A stretch of 6,548 nt of DNA from Phycisphaerales bacterium (GTDB lineage Bacteria > Planctomycetota > Phycisphaerae > Phycisphaerales > Phycisphaeraceae), in contig JAAUTM010000079.1 of NCBI GenBank assembly GCA_012031455.1, forward strand, positions 1-6,548. Direction: 5' to 3'. This document shows positions 1-5,812 of the stretch, one piece after another (within the stretch, counting starts at the first letter, position 1; each line of letters opens with the position of its first letter). Under the pieces are notes generated by a model. It made no database searches and was not told where the DNA came from. It saw nothing but the letters and a program-made list of their open reading frames with translations. The position numbers and the translations under genes are program-made.

Positions 1-317
1 ACCCCTGCACCCGATAGCTTGGGGAAATCATCCGAGTTGATTTCAATGGCCAGTTTCACCCCCGCTTCAAACGCCAGCACATTAGGACGACCGCGAAATG
101 CAATTTCGTTGAGTGTCCCGGAACCGGCATTCCACGACATCCGTGCTGACTTTCGGCCCTCAAAGGTGCCGTATTCAACGTCGTATCCGCGCCGTGCCTG
201 ATACGTATCACGTGCTCCGCCTTCCACCAGCACGGTGCTGTCCTGTGCCCATGAGCACGAAGCACATAGGCACAGCATCAGACCCATCAATCGCCAGTAA
301 TTCGCCTGCATCATCAT
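1..317 (-). CDS. Secreted protein of unknown function, N-terminal part (runs off left edge)
   Basis: About 105 residues are visible; the gene continues beyond position 1. It opens with three consecutive ATG codons (317-309) directly after an in-frame TGA. A GGAAGG Shine-Dalgarno sequence at 328-323 lies 5 nt before the first ATG and 8 nt before the second, so either could be used. Residues 1-25 form a signal peptide: a short polar start, the hydrophobic stretch LMGLMLCLCASC, and likely cleavage near SWA/Q. There is no clean lipobox, although a Cys lies at the end of the hydrophobic core. The mature start (DSTVLVEGGARDTYQ...) is rich in Val, Gly and charged residues, which suggests a beta-rich domain, but I do not recognise a family. 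It lies 58 nt after the upstream pseudopilin stop on the same strand, so co-transcription is plausible. An exported enzyme or carbohydrate-binding protein would suit the locus, but that is a guess. Confidence 0.72.
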   Translation of the reverse strand, partial: MMMQANYWRLMGLMLCLCASCSWAQDSTVLVEGGARDTYQARRGYDVEYGTFEGRKSARMSWNAGSGTLNEIAFRGRPNVLAFEAGVKLAIEINSDDFPKLSGAG

Positions 318-375
318 TCAATCCTTCCGGGTTATACCCAAGTCATATATACACCATGTCCAAAGCTGCTGACCC

Positions 376-1215
376 TCAGCGACCGGCTTCGATCGACCAC
401 ATCCCGTGGCTGGTCTGTTCATACGCCACGGTCATGAAAACCGGATTCTTGTCACGCACCGTATCAAGAGGTTTAAGCCGCACGGCTCGACCATCGATCA
501 TCGTGTAATTCAGGGTCCCGCCATGCAGGGCATTGGTCAGCCTTCCATTGGTATCGGCGATGTTCGTCTGCCGAAATGCCGATCGCACCCATGATTCGAC
601 ATGAGTTCCAACGTTACCGCCGGCCTGGGCAAAATCCGTCAGAAGGATCGTGTTGGAGGTTTCAGGCACATCCTCAATACGCAGTTGCTGGGGTGGCAGC
701 GGCCCATGGGCTGGGCCTTTGACATTGGCAATACCGCCTTCGATGACCTGACCACTACTGATCCTTGCATACACCCCGGTGCTGACATTGTTGTTCTGCG
801 TGGGCATGGCATAGCTGCGCATTCCCTTATCGGTATCCACATCGGCGGGACATAGCACGAACTTGGCAGAACCCCAGCCTGCCGTTACGTCGGCTTTAAG
901 CCCGGAATTGAGCTGAGCTGTCGTCAGGTCCACCCCCAGATATTCAACAATCAGGTCATCCCACGAAATGTTGCCTGCTGAACTGGGTTTGAGCCACGCA
1001 CCAAAGGGGATCTTTCCGGTGTTGTCCACGGTGTAGTTGTACATGGACAACCCCACCTGGCGCTGCTGACTGAGGCACTTGGAAGCCTGAGCTGCTTCCC
1101 GCGCCGAAGCCAGAGCAGGCAGCAACAAGGCCACCAGCAAGGCAATGATGCTGATCACCACCAGCAACTCGATGAGCGTAAAGGCACGATTCTTTGTGGC
1201 ATGGTAACGATTCAT
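376..1215 (-). CDS. Prepilin-like protein with N-terminal cleavage/methylation motif and H-X9-DG domain
   Basis: A 279-residue pseudopilin-type protein. Residues 1-11 are a short basic leader ([11 protein letters not shown]). The type IV prepilin motif FTLIE follows, with predicted cleavage at Ala11/Phe12 and the conserved Glu at mature position +5 (E16). A hydrophobic helix runs to about residue 35 ([19 protein letters not shown]). Next comes the planctomycete-style [15 protein letters not shown] segment, then a globular part. Near the C-terminus, His231 is followed by nine residues and Asp241-Gly242 ([12 protein letters not shown]), an exact H-X9-DG processing-associated motif. The ATG at 1215 is chosen because GAGGTG lies 4 nt upstream and the prepilin leader begins there; an in-frame extension to 1311 would add an implausible leader. 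Proteins of this class are processed by prepilin peptidase and sit in the envelope, as part of a pseudopilus or secretion machinery. The exact role is unknown. It follows a PEP-CTERM gene on the same strand, with a stem-loop between them. Confidence 0.93.
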   Translation of the reverse strand: MNRYHATKNRAFTLIELLVVISIIALLVALLLPALASAREAAQASKCLSQQRQVGLSMYNYTVDNTGKIPFGAWLKPSSAGNISWDDLIVEYLGVDLTTAQLNSGLKADVTAGWGSAKFVLCPADVDTDKGMRSYAMPTQNNNVSTGVYARISSGQVIEGGIANVKGPAHGPLPPQQLRIEDVPETSNTILLTDFAQAGGNVGTHVESWVRSAFRQTNIADTNGRLTNALHGGTLNYTMIDGRAVRLKPLDTVRDKNPVFMTVAYEQTSHGMWSIEAGR

Positions 1216-1227
1216 AAAACACCTCGT

Positions 1228-1250
1228 GAAAAATATGGAGACATGAAAAA
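1228..1250 (-). repeat. Leader element shared with the upstream PEP-CTERM gene (copy 2)
   Basis: On the plus strand this reads GAAAAAT-A-TGG-AG-ACATGAAAAA and lies 12 nt upstream of the pseudopilin ATG at 1215, overlapping the 5' side of its ribosome binding region. An almost identical block, lacking only the A and the AG, is at 2174-2193 in front of the PEP-CTERM gene. The function is unknown; it could be a leader RNA element or a protein-binding site. Confidence 0.4.
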
Positions 1251-1270
1251 TACACGCTTGAAACAATCCC

Positions 1271-1296
1271 CCCCGTTCGTTATCAAACGAACGAGG
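1271..1296 (-). other. Intergenic stem-loop between PEP-CTERM and pseudopilin genes
   Basis: A perfect 8-bp stem, CGTTCGTT (1274-1281) with AACGAACG (1286-1293), closes a 4-nt ATCA loop. Beyond one mismatch (1273/1294), two further C-G pairs extend it to 1271-1296. It starts 15 nt after the PEP-CTERM stop codon and lies about 55 nt before the pseudopilin ATG. On the minus-strand transcript it is followed by a G-run and then ATTGTTTC, not by a U-tract, so it is not a canonical intrinsic terminator. Weak termination, or mRNA processing or stabilisation between the two genes, is more likely. Confidence 0.55.
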
Positions 1297-1311
1297 AGCA
1301 GGAGGTTGCAT

Positions 1312-2157
1312 TTAGATCGCAGCGCTACGCCGGGGTCTGCCCGCCAGCAGGCCGCCCATCCCCAAAAGCAGCAGCGAGGCTGGTTCGGGAACGACTGTGA
1401 TGGAAAAATCATCAAACACGTGGGTCAGGTTGGTACCATTGGGAACCCAGCCCAATAGCCGAATGTAATTGTCCCCGTGCAGTGCGGTGCGGTTGTAGGT
1501 CAAACCATCCGCAGCGCCATTGAGGTCCAACTGGTTGTTATTGACAAAAACATTGATTGCCTGAGCGACAGCTCCGATGGCGGAGATTTCCACACGGACA
1601 TCCACCAGTCCGGTTGGCAGAGTGCCGTTGGGGCCGCTGGCATCGATCCCTGTACCATTGGCCCCATCCAGCAATTCAAACCGCCCCGCCGAGCCGATCA
1701 GGAAGAACACCCCGTCGTTGAGGGTGGAATTGGGAAACCCGTAGCGATTGGTCAGGGTTGAACCAAAGCCCACACCGGTCCAGAAGTTTGAAGCCGAGTC
1801 ATTAATGAAAGCATCGGTCTTGAACTCGATGACCATCGGGCTGCTGCTGGAATTGAAGTTGACATCCGGCGAGATCGATACGCCGGATTGTACATTCACT
1901 CCGCCGGAGGTCAGCGTGAGTTGCCCGTTGACATTGATGGAAAACAGATTCGTCGTTTCCACGTTGCCCGCGGTACGCTGATCAATGCTGTAGGTCAGCG
2001 GAGCCAGCGTGCCGCTTTGACGCACCAGGTTGCCATTGAGTCCGCTGCTGGTGTCGAAAGTATCCACCAGTAGCGATCCCTGCACTGCCCCTACCACGCC
2101 CAGCACCAGACCTGCCAGCACTGCTGCCTTGCCCAAACATACTCCCTTGCCAGTCAT
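1312..2157 (-). CDS. PEP-CTERM sorting domain protein (secreted, probable beta-sandwich)
   Basis: A 281-residue exported protein. The ATG at 2157 is preceded by AAAGGAG with 6 nt spacing. Residues 1-27 are a signal peptide (MTGKGVCLGK, then a hydrophobic AAVLAGLVLGVVGAV core). The body is rich in Asn, Gly, Ser and Thr, with alternating beta-strand patterns. Segments such as MVIEFKTDAFIND, DGVFFLIGSAGRFELLD, VDVRVEISAIG and HVFDDFSITV resemble a concanavalin/LamG-like jelly roll, but family assignment is uncertain. The C-terminus is a classic exosortase signal from residue 257: VPEPAS, a hydrophobic helix LLLLGMGGLLAG, then a basic RPRR cluster. The family is known to be sorted by an exosortase (EpsH/XrtA type) and often exposed in the matrix or at the surface. 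The tail continues a few residues past the basic cluster (SAAI), slightly longer than usual. The gene is the first of a two-gene module with the pseudopilin that follows. Confidence 0.92.
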   Translation of the reverse strand: MTGKGVCLGKAAVLAGLVLGVVGAVQGSLLVDTFDTSSGLNGNLVRQSGTLAPLTYSIDQRTAGNVETTNLFSINVNGQLTLTSGGVNVQSGVSISPDVNFNSSSSPMVIEFKTDAFINDSASNFWTGVGFGSTLTNRYGFPNSTLNDGVFFLIGSAGRFELLDGANGTGIDASGPNGTLPTGLVDVRVEISAIGAVAQAINVFVNNNQLDLNGAADGLTYNRTALHGDNYIRLLGWVPNGTNLTHVFDDFSITVVPEPASLLLLGMGGLLAGRPRRSAAI

Positions 2158-2431
2158 GATCCGCTCCTTTCAAGAAAAATTGGACATGAAAAAACCCGAA
2201 CGATTACACACGTAGTCGTTGTCGTTACTACCACAAGAATTGCTTCATCTGAAATCACCAATGGATAACTCCTGCACGTTGCTGCGTGCGTTTCCTATAT
2301 CAACTTGCGTCCTGTTACGATTGTTCTCTCTTATCTCAAGGGCGACTCAGGACTGCTTGCTATCGTCACCCTCCAGATTACGTCAGTTTTGCTTCAGCAG
2401 GCGGATTCGTTTGGCCATGACTACGGGAAAA
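2158..2431. other. Non-coding spacer between the two PEP-CTERM/pseudopilin modules
   Basis: This is the longest gap (274 nt) inside the minus-strand cluster, so it is the likeliest place for a second promoter. I see no ORF with a credible ribosome binding site and no convincing terminator after the pseudopilin stop at 2432. Minus-strand candidates such as TTGAGA-16-TAACAG are too weak to call a promoter. The spacer does hold one TTGATA hexamer (minus, 2303-2298), a GTCGTT tandem duplication (about 2215-2226), and the A/T-rich leader element at 2174-2193. Confidence 0.5.
2174..2193 (-). repeat. Leader element shared with downstream pseudopilin gene (copy 1)
   Basis: The plus-strand reading is GAAAAATTGGACATGAAAAA. 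It matches the block at 1228-1250 except for three inserted bases there. It ends 16 nt before the PEP-CTERM start codon at 2157, just upstream of the AAAGGAG ribosome binding site. A much weaker resemblance (GAAAAGTGATGAAAC, 4002-4016) lies upstream of the other PEP-CTERM gene. Confidence 0.4.
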
Positions 2432-3235
2432 TTAAAAATTGCCGGGGAAGTAAAAACGTACCGCACCCGGATAGACGACCATTGGTGTGTTCCATACCAC
2501 ATCCATACGCGCTCCGGAAAAATCGTTCATCAGCGTGGCACGCTTGAACTGAGGATGGGGCACGGTGGTGGCGTTAAGATTGGTAAAGGCAAAGGGTGAA
2601 CCCCATGGATCATGGGTCATTCCCGTGGCGCCATGGGCTTCGGTGAGGAGCGGGAAACGTTTGGGCGGACGCGACAGGGGATAGACCTGGCTGTTCTTGG
2701 TCATCGGTGGCTGGGTATATTCCATGGCCGGCCTGTATAATTCTTCCGCACGGATGGAGTGTTTGGTATTAAAGTTGTATTCATAAGCAGGGGCACTCAC
2801 GCCCCCGCGTGCCAGACTGTAATAAAGTGAAATGCCCCGATACGAACTGTAATAAGGGAGATTCGAGGTATAGACGGTGGTACGATCCAGTCGGCAGGTA
2901 AAGGCATCGCGCTTGCGCTGATTCATGTCAAAAGTGGTTTCCACATAACTGCCCCGGGCCAGGCGACTCACCCAGCCGCTGCCAAACGATATGTTCCAGG
3001 CAGGAAAGCCCCCTGTGGTAATGTTGGCAATGGTATTGGTGGCAGGGACGTATCCCTGAAAATCGTTGCTGTAGGTGGCCATGCCCACCCCGATCTGTTT
3101 GACATTCGATAGACATGCTATGGCCTGGGCTTCGGCTCTGGCACCAGACAAGGCGGGCAGAAGCAGCGCCAGGAGCAAAGCCACGATACTGATCACCACC
3201 AGCAATTCCACCAGCGTGAAGGCTTTTTGCGTCAT
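2432..3235 (-). CDS. Prepilin-like protein with N-terminal cleavage/methylation motif; H-X9-DG motif diverged
   Basis: A 267-residue pseudopilin-type protein. The leader is very short (MTQKA); predicted cleavage is Ala5/Phe6, with Glu10 at mature +5 (FTLVE). The hydrophobic helix reaches about residue 29 (LLVVISIVALLLALLLPAL) and is followed by CLSNVKQIGVGMATYSNDFQGY, a segment typical of planctomycete prepilin-like proteins. The globular part is rich in Tyr and Arg. Where the H-X9-DG motif should be, the sequence is HPQFKRATLMNDFSG (His227 with Asp238 ten residues later and no Gly next to it), so the motif is degenerate. The ATG at 3235 is preferred over an in-frame upstream ATG at 3256 because GGAG lies 7 nt before it and it gives the usual short leader. 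The gene is the second of its module, 85 nt after the PEP-CTERM stop. It probably sits in the envelope as a pseudopilus-like component; the specific role is unknown. Confidence 0.91.
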   Translation of the reverse strand: MTQKAFTLVELLVVISIVALLLALLLPALSGARAEAQAIACLSNVKQIGVGMATYSNDFQGYVPATNTIANITTGGFPAWNISFGSGWVSRLARGSYVETTFDMNQRKRDAFTCRLDRTTVYTSNLPYYSSYRGISLYYSLARGGVSAPAYEYNFNTKHSIRAEELYRPAMEYTQPPMTKNSQVYPLSRPPKRFPLLTEAHGATGMTHDPWGSPFAFTNLNATTVPHPQFKRATLMNDFSGARMDVVWNTPMVVYPGAVRFYFPGNF

Positions 3236-3275
3236 GATATGGCTCCAGAACAACATTGATAAAACGATGTAAATC

Positions 3276-3301
3276 GGGGCCTGCCGGTTATGGCATGCCC
3301 C
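3276..3301 (-). other. Intergenic stem-loop between PEP-CTERM and pseudopilin genes
   Basis: GGGGC pairs with GCCCC at the base, a single mismatch follows, then TGCC pairs with GGCA around a 6-nt loop (26 nt in all). It lies 19 nt after the PEP-CTERM stop at 3321 and 40 nt before the pseudopilin ATG. On the minus-strand transcript the following bases are GATTTACATCGTTTTATC, which is only a poor U-tract, so a leaky terminator or an RNA processing/stability element is likelier than a full stop. The placement and length mirror the element at 1271-1296. Confidence 0.55.
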
Positions 3302-3320
3302 AAGAAGTCTATCGAACCTT

Positions 3321-3986
3321 TCAGGCCATGATTCGTGAACGCCGGGAGAGCATCATCAGCCCGCCCATCGCCAGCAGCGCCATGGAAGCTGGTTCGGGCA
3401 CCAGTTCACCAGAGAGCTGGATGTTGTCGACACGCCAGATCAGGCGGGAAGCAGCAGCCTGTGCGCGAAACGAGAAAACGACGGGGACGTCGATGTTCTG
3501 TAAAGCAGTCACCGTTGAAAGATCAAAGGTTACTAGAGTCGGATTTTGTGTTCCCGGAAAGCCTTGGGATGTGATAATTGTTGAGCCAAGGGACACGGTA
3601 GGATCGGTTCCGATTTTGTAGCGGCCTTCGACTGTTGTCGATTCGTTGAGACCCTGAGCCGCCTGTATGCTCAGCATGGTGAATTTGACAGGATCGGTTG
3701 ATGGAGTGAACGTGAATTGCAAGACACCAGCGAAGGGCGATTGATTCGTGTCGAATTCGCCCAACGCACCTGTTGTGAATCCTTCCGCACTGGCCTTGTT
3801 GAAATTGGTTGCGAGATTCCAAAAAGAGGGTGTGGTGAGATTCGAAGAAGTACCCAGTAGTACATTACTGGGTAACGCATTGCCGAACGTAAATTCGGTA
3901 ATGATCCCCGCCGATGCCGAAGCCGTGACAGTTGCTGCGACGATGCAGGCGGCTGCGGTGCTGAGAAACTTTGCGGGCTGGTACAT
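3321..3986 (-). CDS. PEP-CTERM sorting domain protein (secreted)
   Basis: A 221-residue exported protein. The ATG at 3986 has an excellent AAGGAGGA ribosome binding site 6 nt upstream. Residues 1-27 form a signal peptide with a clear AxA site (TVTASASA/GIITEF). The mature region is Thr-, Ser- and Asn-rich with beta-strand periodicity. The stretch VPVVFSFRAQAAASRLIWRVDNIQLSGE just before the tail has the DNIxLxG ending common in secreted beta-sandwich proteins with PEP-CTERM tails. The sorting signal begins at residue 197: VPEPAS, hydrophobic MALLAMGGLMML, then SRRSR. It is probably exposed at the cell surface or in the matrix after exosortase processing; no enzymatic motif is visible. It is the first gene after the regulator and the first of the first PEP-CTERM/pseudopilin module. 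Outside the tail it shows no obvious similarity to the 1312-2157 protein by eye. Confidence 0.92.
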   Translation of the reverse strand: MYQPAKFLSTAAACIVAATVTASASAGIITEFTFGNALPSNVLLGTSSNLTTPSFWNLATNFNKASAEGFTTGALGEFDTNQSPFAGVLQFTFTPSTDPVKFTMLSIQAAQGLNESTTVEGRYKIGTDPTVSLGSTIITSQGFPGTQNPTLVTFDLSTVTALQNIDVPVVFSFRAQAAASRLIWRVDNIQLSGELVPEPASMALLAMGGLMMLSRRSRIMA

Positions 3987-4137
3987 GATGAATCCTCCTT
4001 AGAAAAGTGATGAAACTCGGTTACGAGCGACATTGCTGGTAATCCGTTGTGAGTTAAGCGATTTTCCTCATGGGGTCGTCGGTTGTATTGATACGTTCGG
4101 CCATCTCCATTAAGTCATTAAAAGTGAATCACTGGCA

Positions 4138-5299
4138 TCAATTATGACCGGGCACAATGAGCCGGGGCGGAAGACTGATACGTTTGGGCGGCACGGAGGG
4201 ATTGCCAGCTCTTTCAAGCAGGGTCTGGATGAGTGCCTGTCCCAGATGCACGGTGTCGTGCGCGGTGGTCACAGCCGGTGGCGTGGGATCACGATCAATG
4301 AAATGCCCCATTTTCCAGTCGTTGTCGTACCCAGCGATCAGGACATCCCGATTGGGAACCTTGCCATAGAGTCGGCAGGCCGAGGCGGTGATGGAGACCG
4401 ACCCATCGTTGGGCAGCACGATGGCATCCACGGGTTCAGGGCCAATCATGTGTTCCACCATGCGTCCCGCCAGATCACGCACATAAAGATCAAAGCTGTC
4501 TTCATCCGGGCCGACGGACCTGCGGGCAAATTCCAGAGCAGGAATCACGGGCAGGCTGGCCTCATTCATGGCTTGTTCGAAACCCTGATCGCGATGACTG
4601 AGCCAGATCGGCCGGGGCTGACCCGCATAACGATGGGTCCAGATGCGGAGGATGCGTTTGGCACCCCGGGCAATCAGCCAGCGGGTGATGTCATAGGAAC
4701 CCTTGACGTGATCGGGTGTGATCATGTCATGGCCATGCGATTCAAATTCGTCGCCGTAAAGAATCAGAGGCAGGCCAGCCTGTTCAAAGGTTTGTAAGGT
4801 CTGGGCACTGCGATCCATGCCCAGAAGCACCAGACCAATGGGGCTGGCAGCAAGCAGTCGGGCGGATTCGTTGACGATCCGCTGGGGATGAACGATCATC
4901 GCATTGCAATTCTGCTGGTGGGCTTCGCCGAGCAACCCTTCGATCACCTGACCAAGCCAGCCTTGACGAATGGTTTTGGCGGCTGGGTCCACACTGGTGA
5001 CTACAAGAACCGTGTTGCCCAGAAGCGAGGAGGCGGATTCGGTTTTGTTCACCTGGGTGGTCAGATGCAAACGCCTGCCTCGACGACTGACAATGCCTTC
5101 ATCCTGCATGGAAGAAAAGCGCTCGGCAAACGGTGGCTTTGTCAATGGACAGGGTCTGTGCCAGGGTCCGCATGGTGGGCAGGGCATCGCCAGGGGCAAG
5201 ATCACCCCGTTCAATCCAATGTTGCACAGCCTGTACCACGCGCAGTTGACCACTGCGGGACATGGGCGGCATCGCTGGAATGGTGGCCATATGACTCAT
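4138..5299 (-). pseudogene. GntR-HTH/LacI-sensor transcriptional regulator (AraR-like architecture), split by a one-base frameshift
   Basis: The reading frame from the ATG at 5299 (GAGGTG 5 nt upstream) encodes a winged-helix GntR domain: LRVVQAVQHWIERGDLAPGDALPTM and LAQTLSIDKATVCRAL. It then goes out of frame and stops at 5099. The domain resumes in the neighbouring frame as SSMQDEGIVSRRGRRLHL. Dropping one T from the run at 5118-5115 joins them into a 386-residue protein, the usual size for this class. Residues 18-79 are then the DNA-binding domain and about 95-386 a LacI/periplasmic-binding-like effector domain: VLVVTSVDP, GLVLLGMDR, MITPDHVKGSYDITRWLIARGAKRI, DAIVLPNDGSV, VLIAGYDND, AVTTAHDTVHLGQALIQTLLERA and the terminal RLIVPGHN. 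Such proteins are normally sugar-responsive repressors of adjacent genes. The sensor domain is free of stops and looks well preserved, so the lesion is recent, an assembly error, or recoded. The ligand is unknown. Confidence 0.88.
5115..5118 (-). other. Frameshift point in the regulator gene
   Basis: On the minus strand, GCG CTT TTC TTC CAT GCA GGA TGA reads A-L-F-F-H-A-G-stop. Skipping one T of the T4 run gives CTT TCT TCC ATG CAG GAT GAA, i.e. L-S-S-M-Q-D-E, which matches the GntR pattern (TVxxALxxLxxEGxV). A single-base insertion in this run is the simplest explanation; deletion of two bases is also formally possible. Confidence 0.8.
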
Positions 5300-5331
5300 G
5301 AAAACACCTCAACAATGGTGCTGACGCAACA

Positions 5332-5360
5332 ATTATAAACCAACAATCTATCACAATCAA
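5332..5360 (-). promoter_or_regulatory. Sigma70-type promoter of the regulator gene
   Basis: On the minus strand TTGATT (5360-5355) and TATAAT (5337-5332) are separated by exactly 17 nt; the -10 box is a perfect consensus and the -35 matches four of six. The expected transcription start, near 5325, would leave a leader of about 25 nt that includes the GAGGTG ribosome binding site. This is the clearest promoter in the window. Confidence 0.72.
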
Positions 5361-5617
5361 GTCATAAGTACGTATTCTGTTGAAATATTTGTGATTAATC
5401 CTCATGAGATTGATACAAATCCATATAATTCTATTTCTATATGCAATATCGTTGTTTATACAATTGCGTACAAACTGCAACTTTAAGCCATGGGAAGTTT
5501 ACGCATGTTTGCAGTAATCAAATCTAGTTCTTTGTTTGGAATCGCCTGTGTAGCAAGTCAAAAGGTGAAAGACTGACTGGGAATGCCGATTCAGCCATGA
5601 TCTAAATAAGCCGATAA
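5361..5617. other. AT-rich divergent intergenic region
   Basis: This gap lies between the minus-strand regulator and the plus-strand small membrane protein. Positions 5330-5470 are strikingly AT-rich compared with the flanking genes, and no credible gene is present on either strand. It contains two abutting 8-bp palindromes (GATTAATC 5393-5400 and CTCATGAG 5401-5408), a TTGATA hexamer (5410-5415), a plus-strand TATAAT (5424-5429) with no good -35, and a 22-bp imperfect palindrome (5454-5475). I could not place a convincing promoter for the plus-strand gene. Confidence 0.5.
5454..5475. promoter_or_regulatory. Imperfect palindrome, possible operator
   Basis: GTTTATA (5454-5460), 8 nt, then TACAAAC (5469-5475); six of seven arm positions are complementary, and CAATTG falls within the spacer. 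It lies about 95 bp upstream of the regulator -35 box and could be bound by a dimeric regulator. The evidence is symmetry and location only. Confidence 0.22.
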
Positions 5618-5812
5618 GTGGAACGGATGCTTTGGGAACTTCCTACTCCTGCGCTGTTGGTCCTTGGCCTGCTCATGTGGGTGATGGTGACATCATCCCT
5701 GAAGGTGCTGGCCATGCGTTACCACAACACCACCTCGCTGCACGACCGGGTTCGCGAATCCAAGCTTATGCGAGAGGAATATCAGCGGGTGCAGGACGAG
5801 AATGACCCATAA
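5618..5812 (+). CDS. Small single-pass membrane protein of unknown function
   Basis: This encodes up to 64 residues from a GTG at 5618, or 61 residues from an in-frame ATG at 5627. Neither start has a strong Shine-Dalgarno (GTGGAA lies close before the ATG), so the start is uncertain. Residues about 10-32 form one transmembrane segment (PALLVLGLLMWVMVTSSLKVLAM). After it comes a short, highly charged tail (HDRVRESKLMREEYQRVQDENDP) that could form a coiled coil on the cytoplasmic side. The topology recalls PspB-like small proteins, but the sequence does not clearly match that family. It is the only plus-strand gene in the window and converges with the phosphatase gene, its stop codon touching the A-run of that gene's terminator. 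That it is coding at all rests on its coherent membrane-plus-charged-tail composition. Confidence 0.6.
   Translation: MERMLWELPTPALLVLGLLMWVMVTSSLKVLAMRYHNTTSLHDRVRESKLMREEYQRVQDENDP

Noticed and set aside
329..339. GGGT-TAT-ACCC inverted repeat before the secreted protein gene
   Set aside because: A 4-bp stem with a 3-nt loop is too small to be meaningful as a terminator or operator.
113..508. Plus-strand open frame of 131 codons at the left end
   Set aside because: It is antisense to the secreted protein and the pseudopilin 3' end, both of which have clear domains and ribosome binding sites.
1201..1458. Plus-strand frame through the hairpin at 1271-1296
   Set aside because: It crosses the intergenic stem-loop and the antisense of the PEP-CTERM tail and has no protein features.
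2382..2417. Eleven-codon minus-strand mini-ORF (MAKRIRLLKQN) after the pseudopilin
   Set aside because: It has no Shine-Dalgarno, is too short to judge, and such short frames are expected by chance.
2219..2599. Plus-strand open frame across the inter-module spacer
   Set aside because: It has no ribosome binding site, runs into the antisense of the pseudopilin 3' end, and has no recognisable protein features.
4144..4797. Long plus-strand open frame (217 codons)
   Set aside because: It is antisense to the sensor domain of the regulator, has no ribosome binding site, and its translation shows no domain character; the minus-strand LacI-type match is far stronger.
4138..5253. Reading the 371-codon minus-strand frame as the complete regulator
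   Set aside because: Its first roughly 45 residues (Cys/Pro-rich) are an out-of-frame version of the HTH region; the true start is at 5299 in the neighbouring frame.
5211..5480. Minus-strand open frame overlapping the regulator start and the AT-rich region
   Set aside because: Its composition (Ile/Asn/Arg-rich) just reflects AT-rich DNA. It spans the consensus promoter and is out of frame with the GntR domain.
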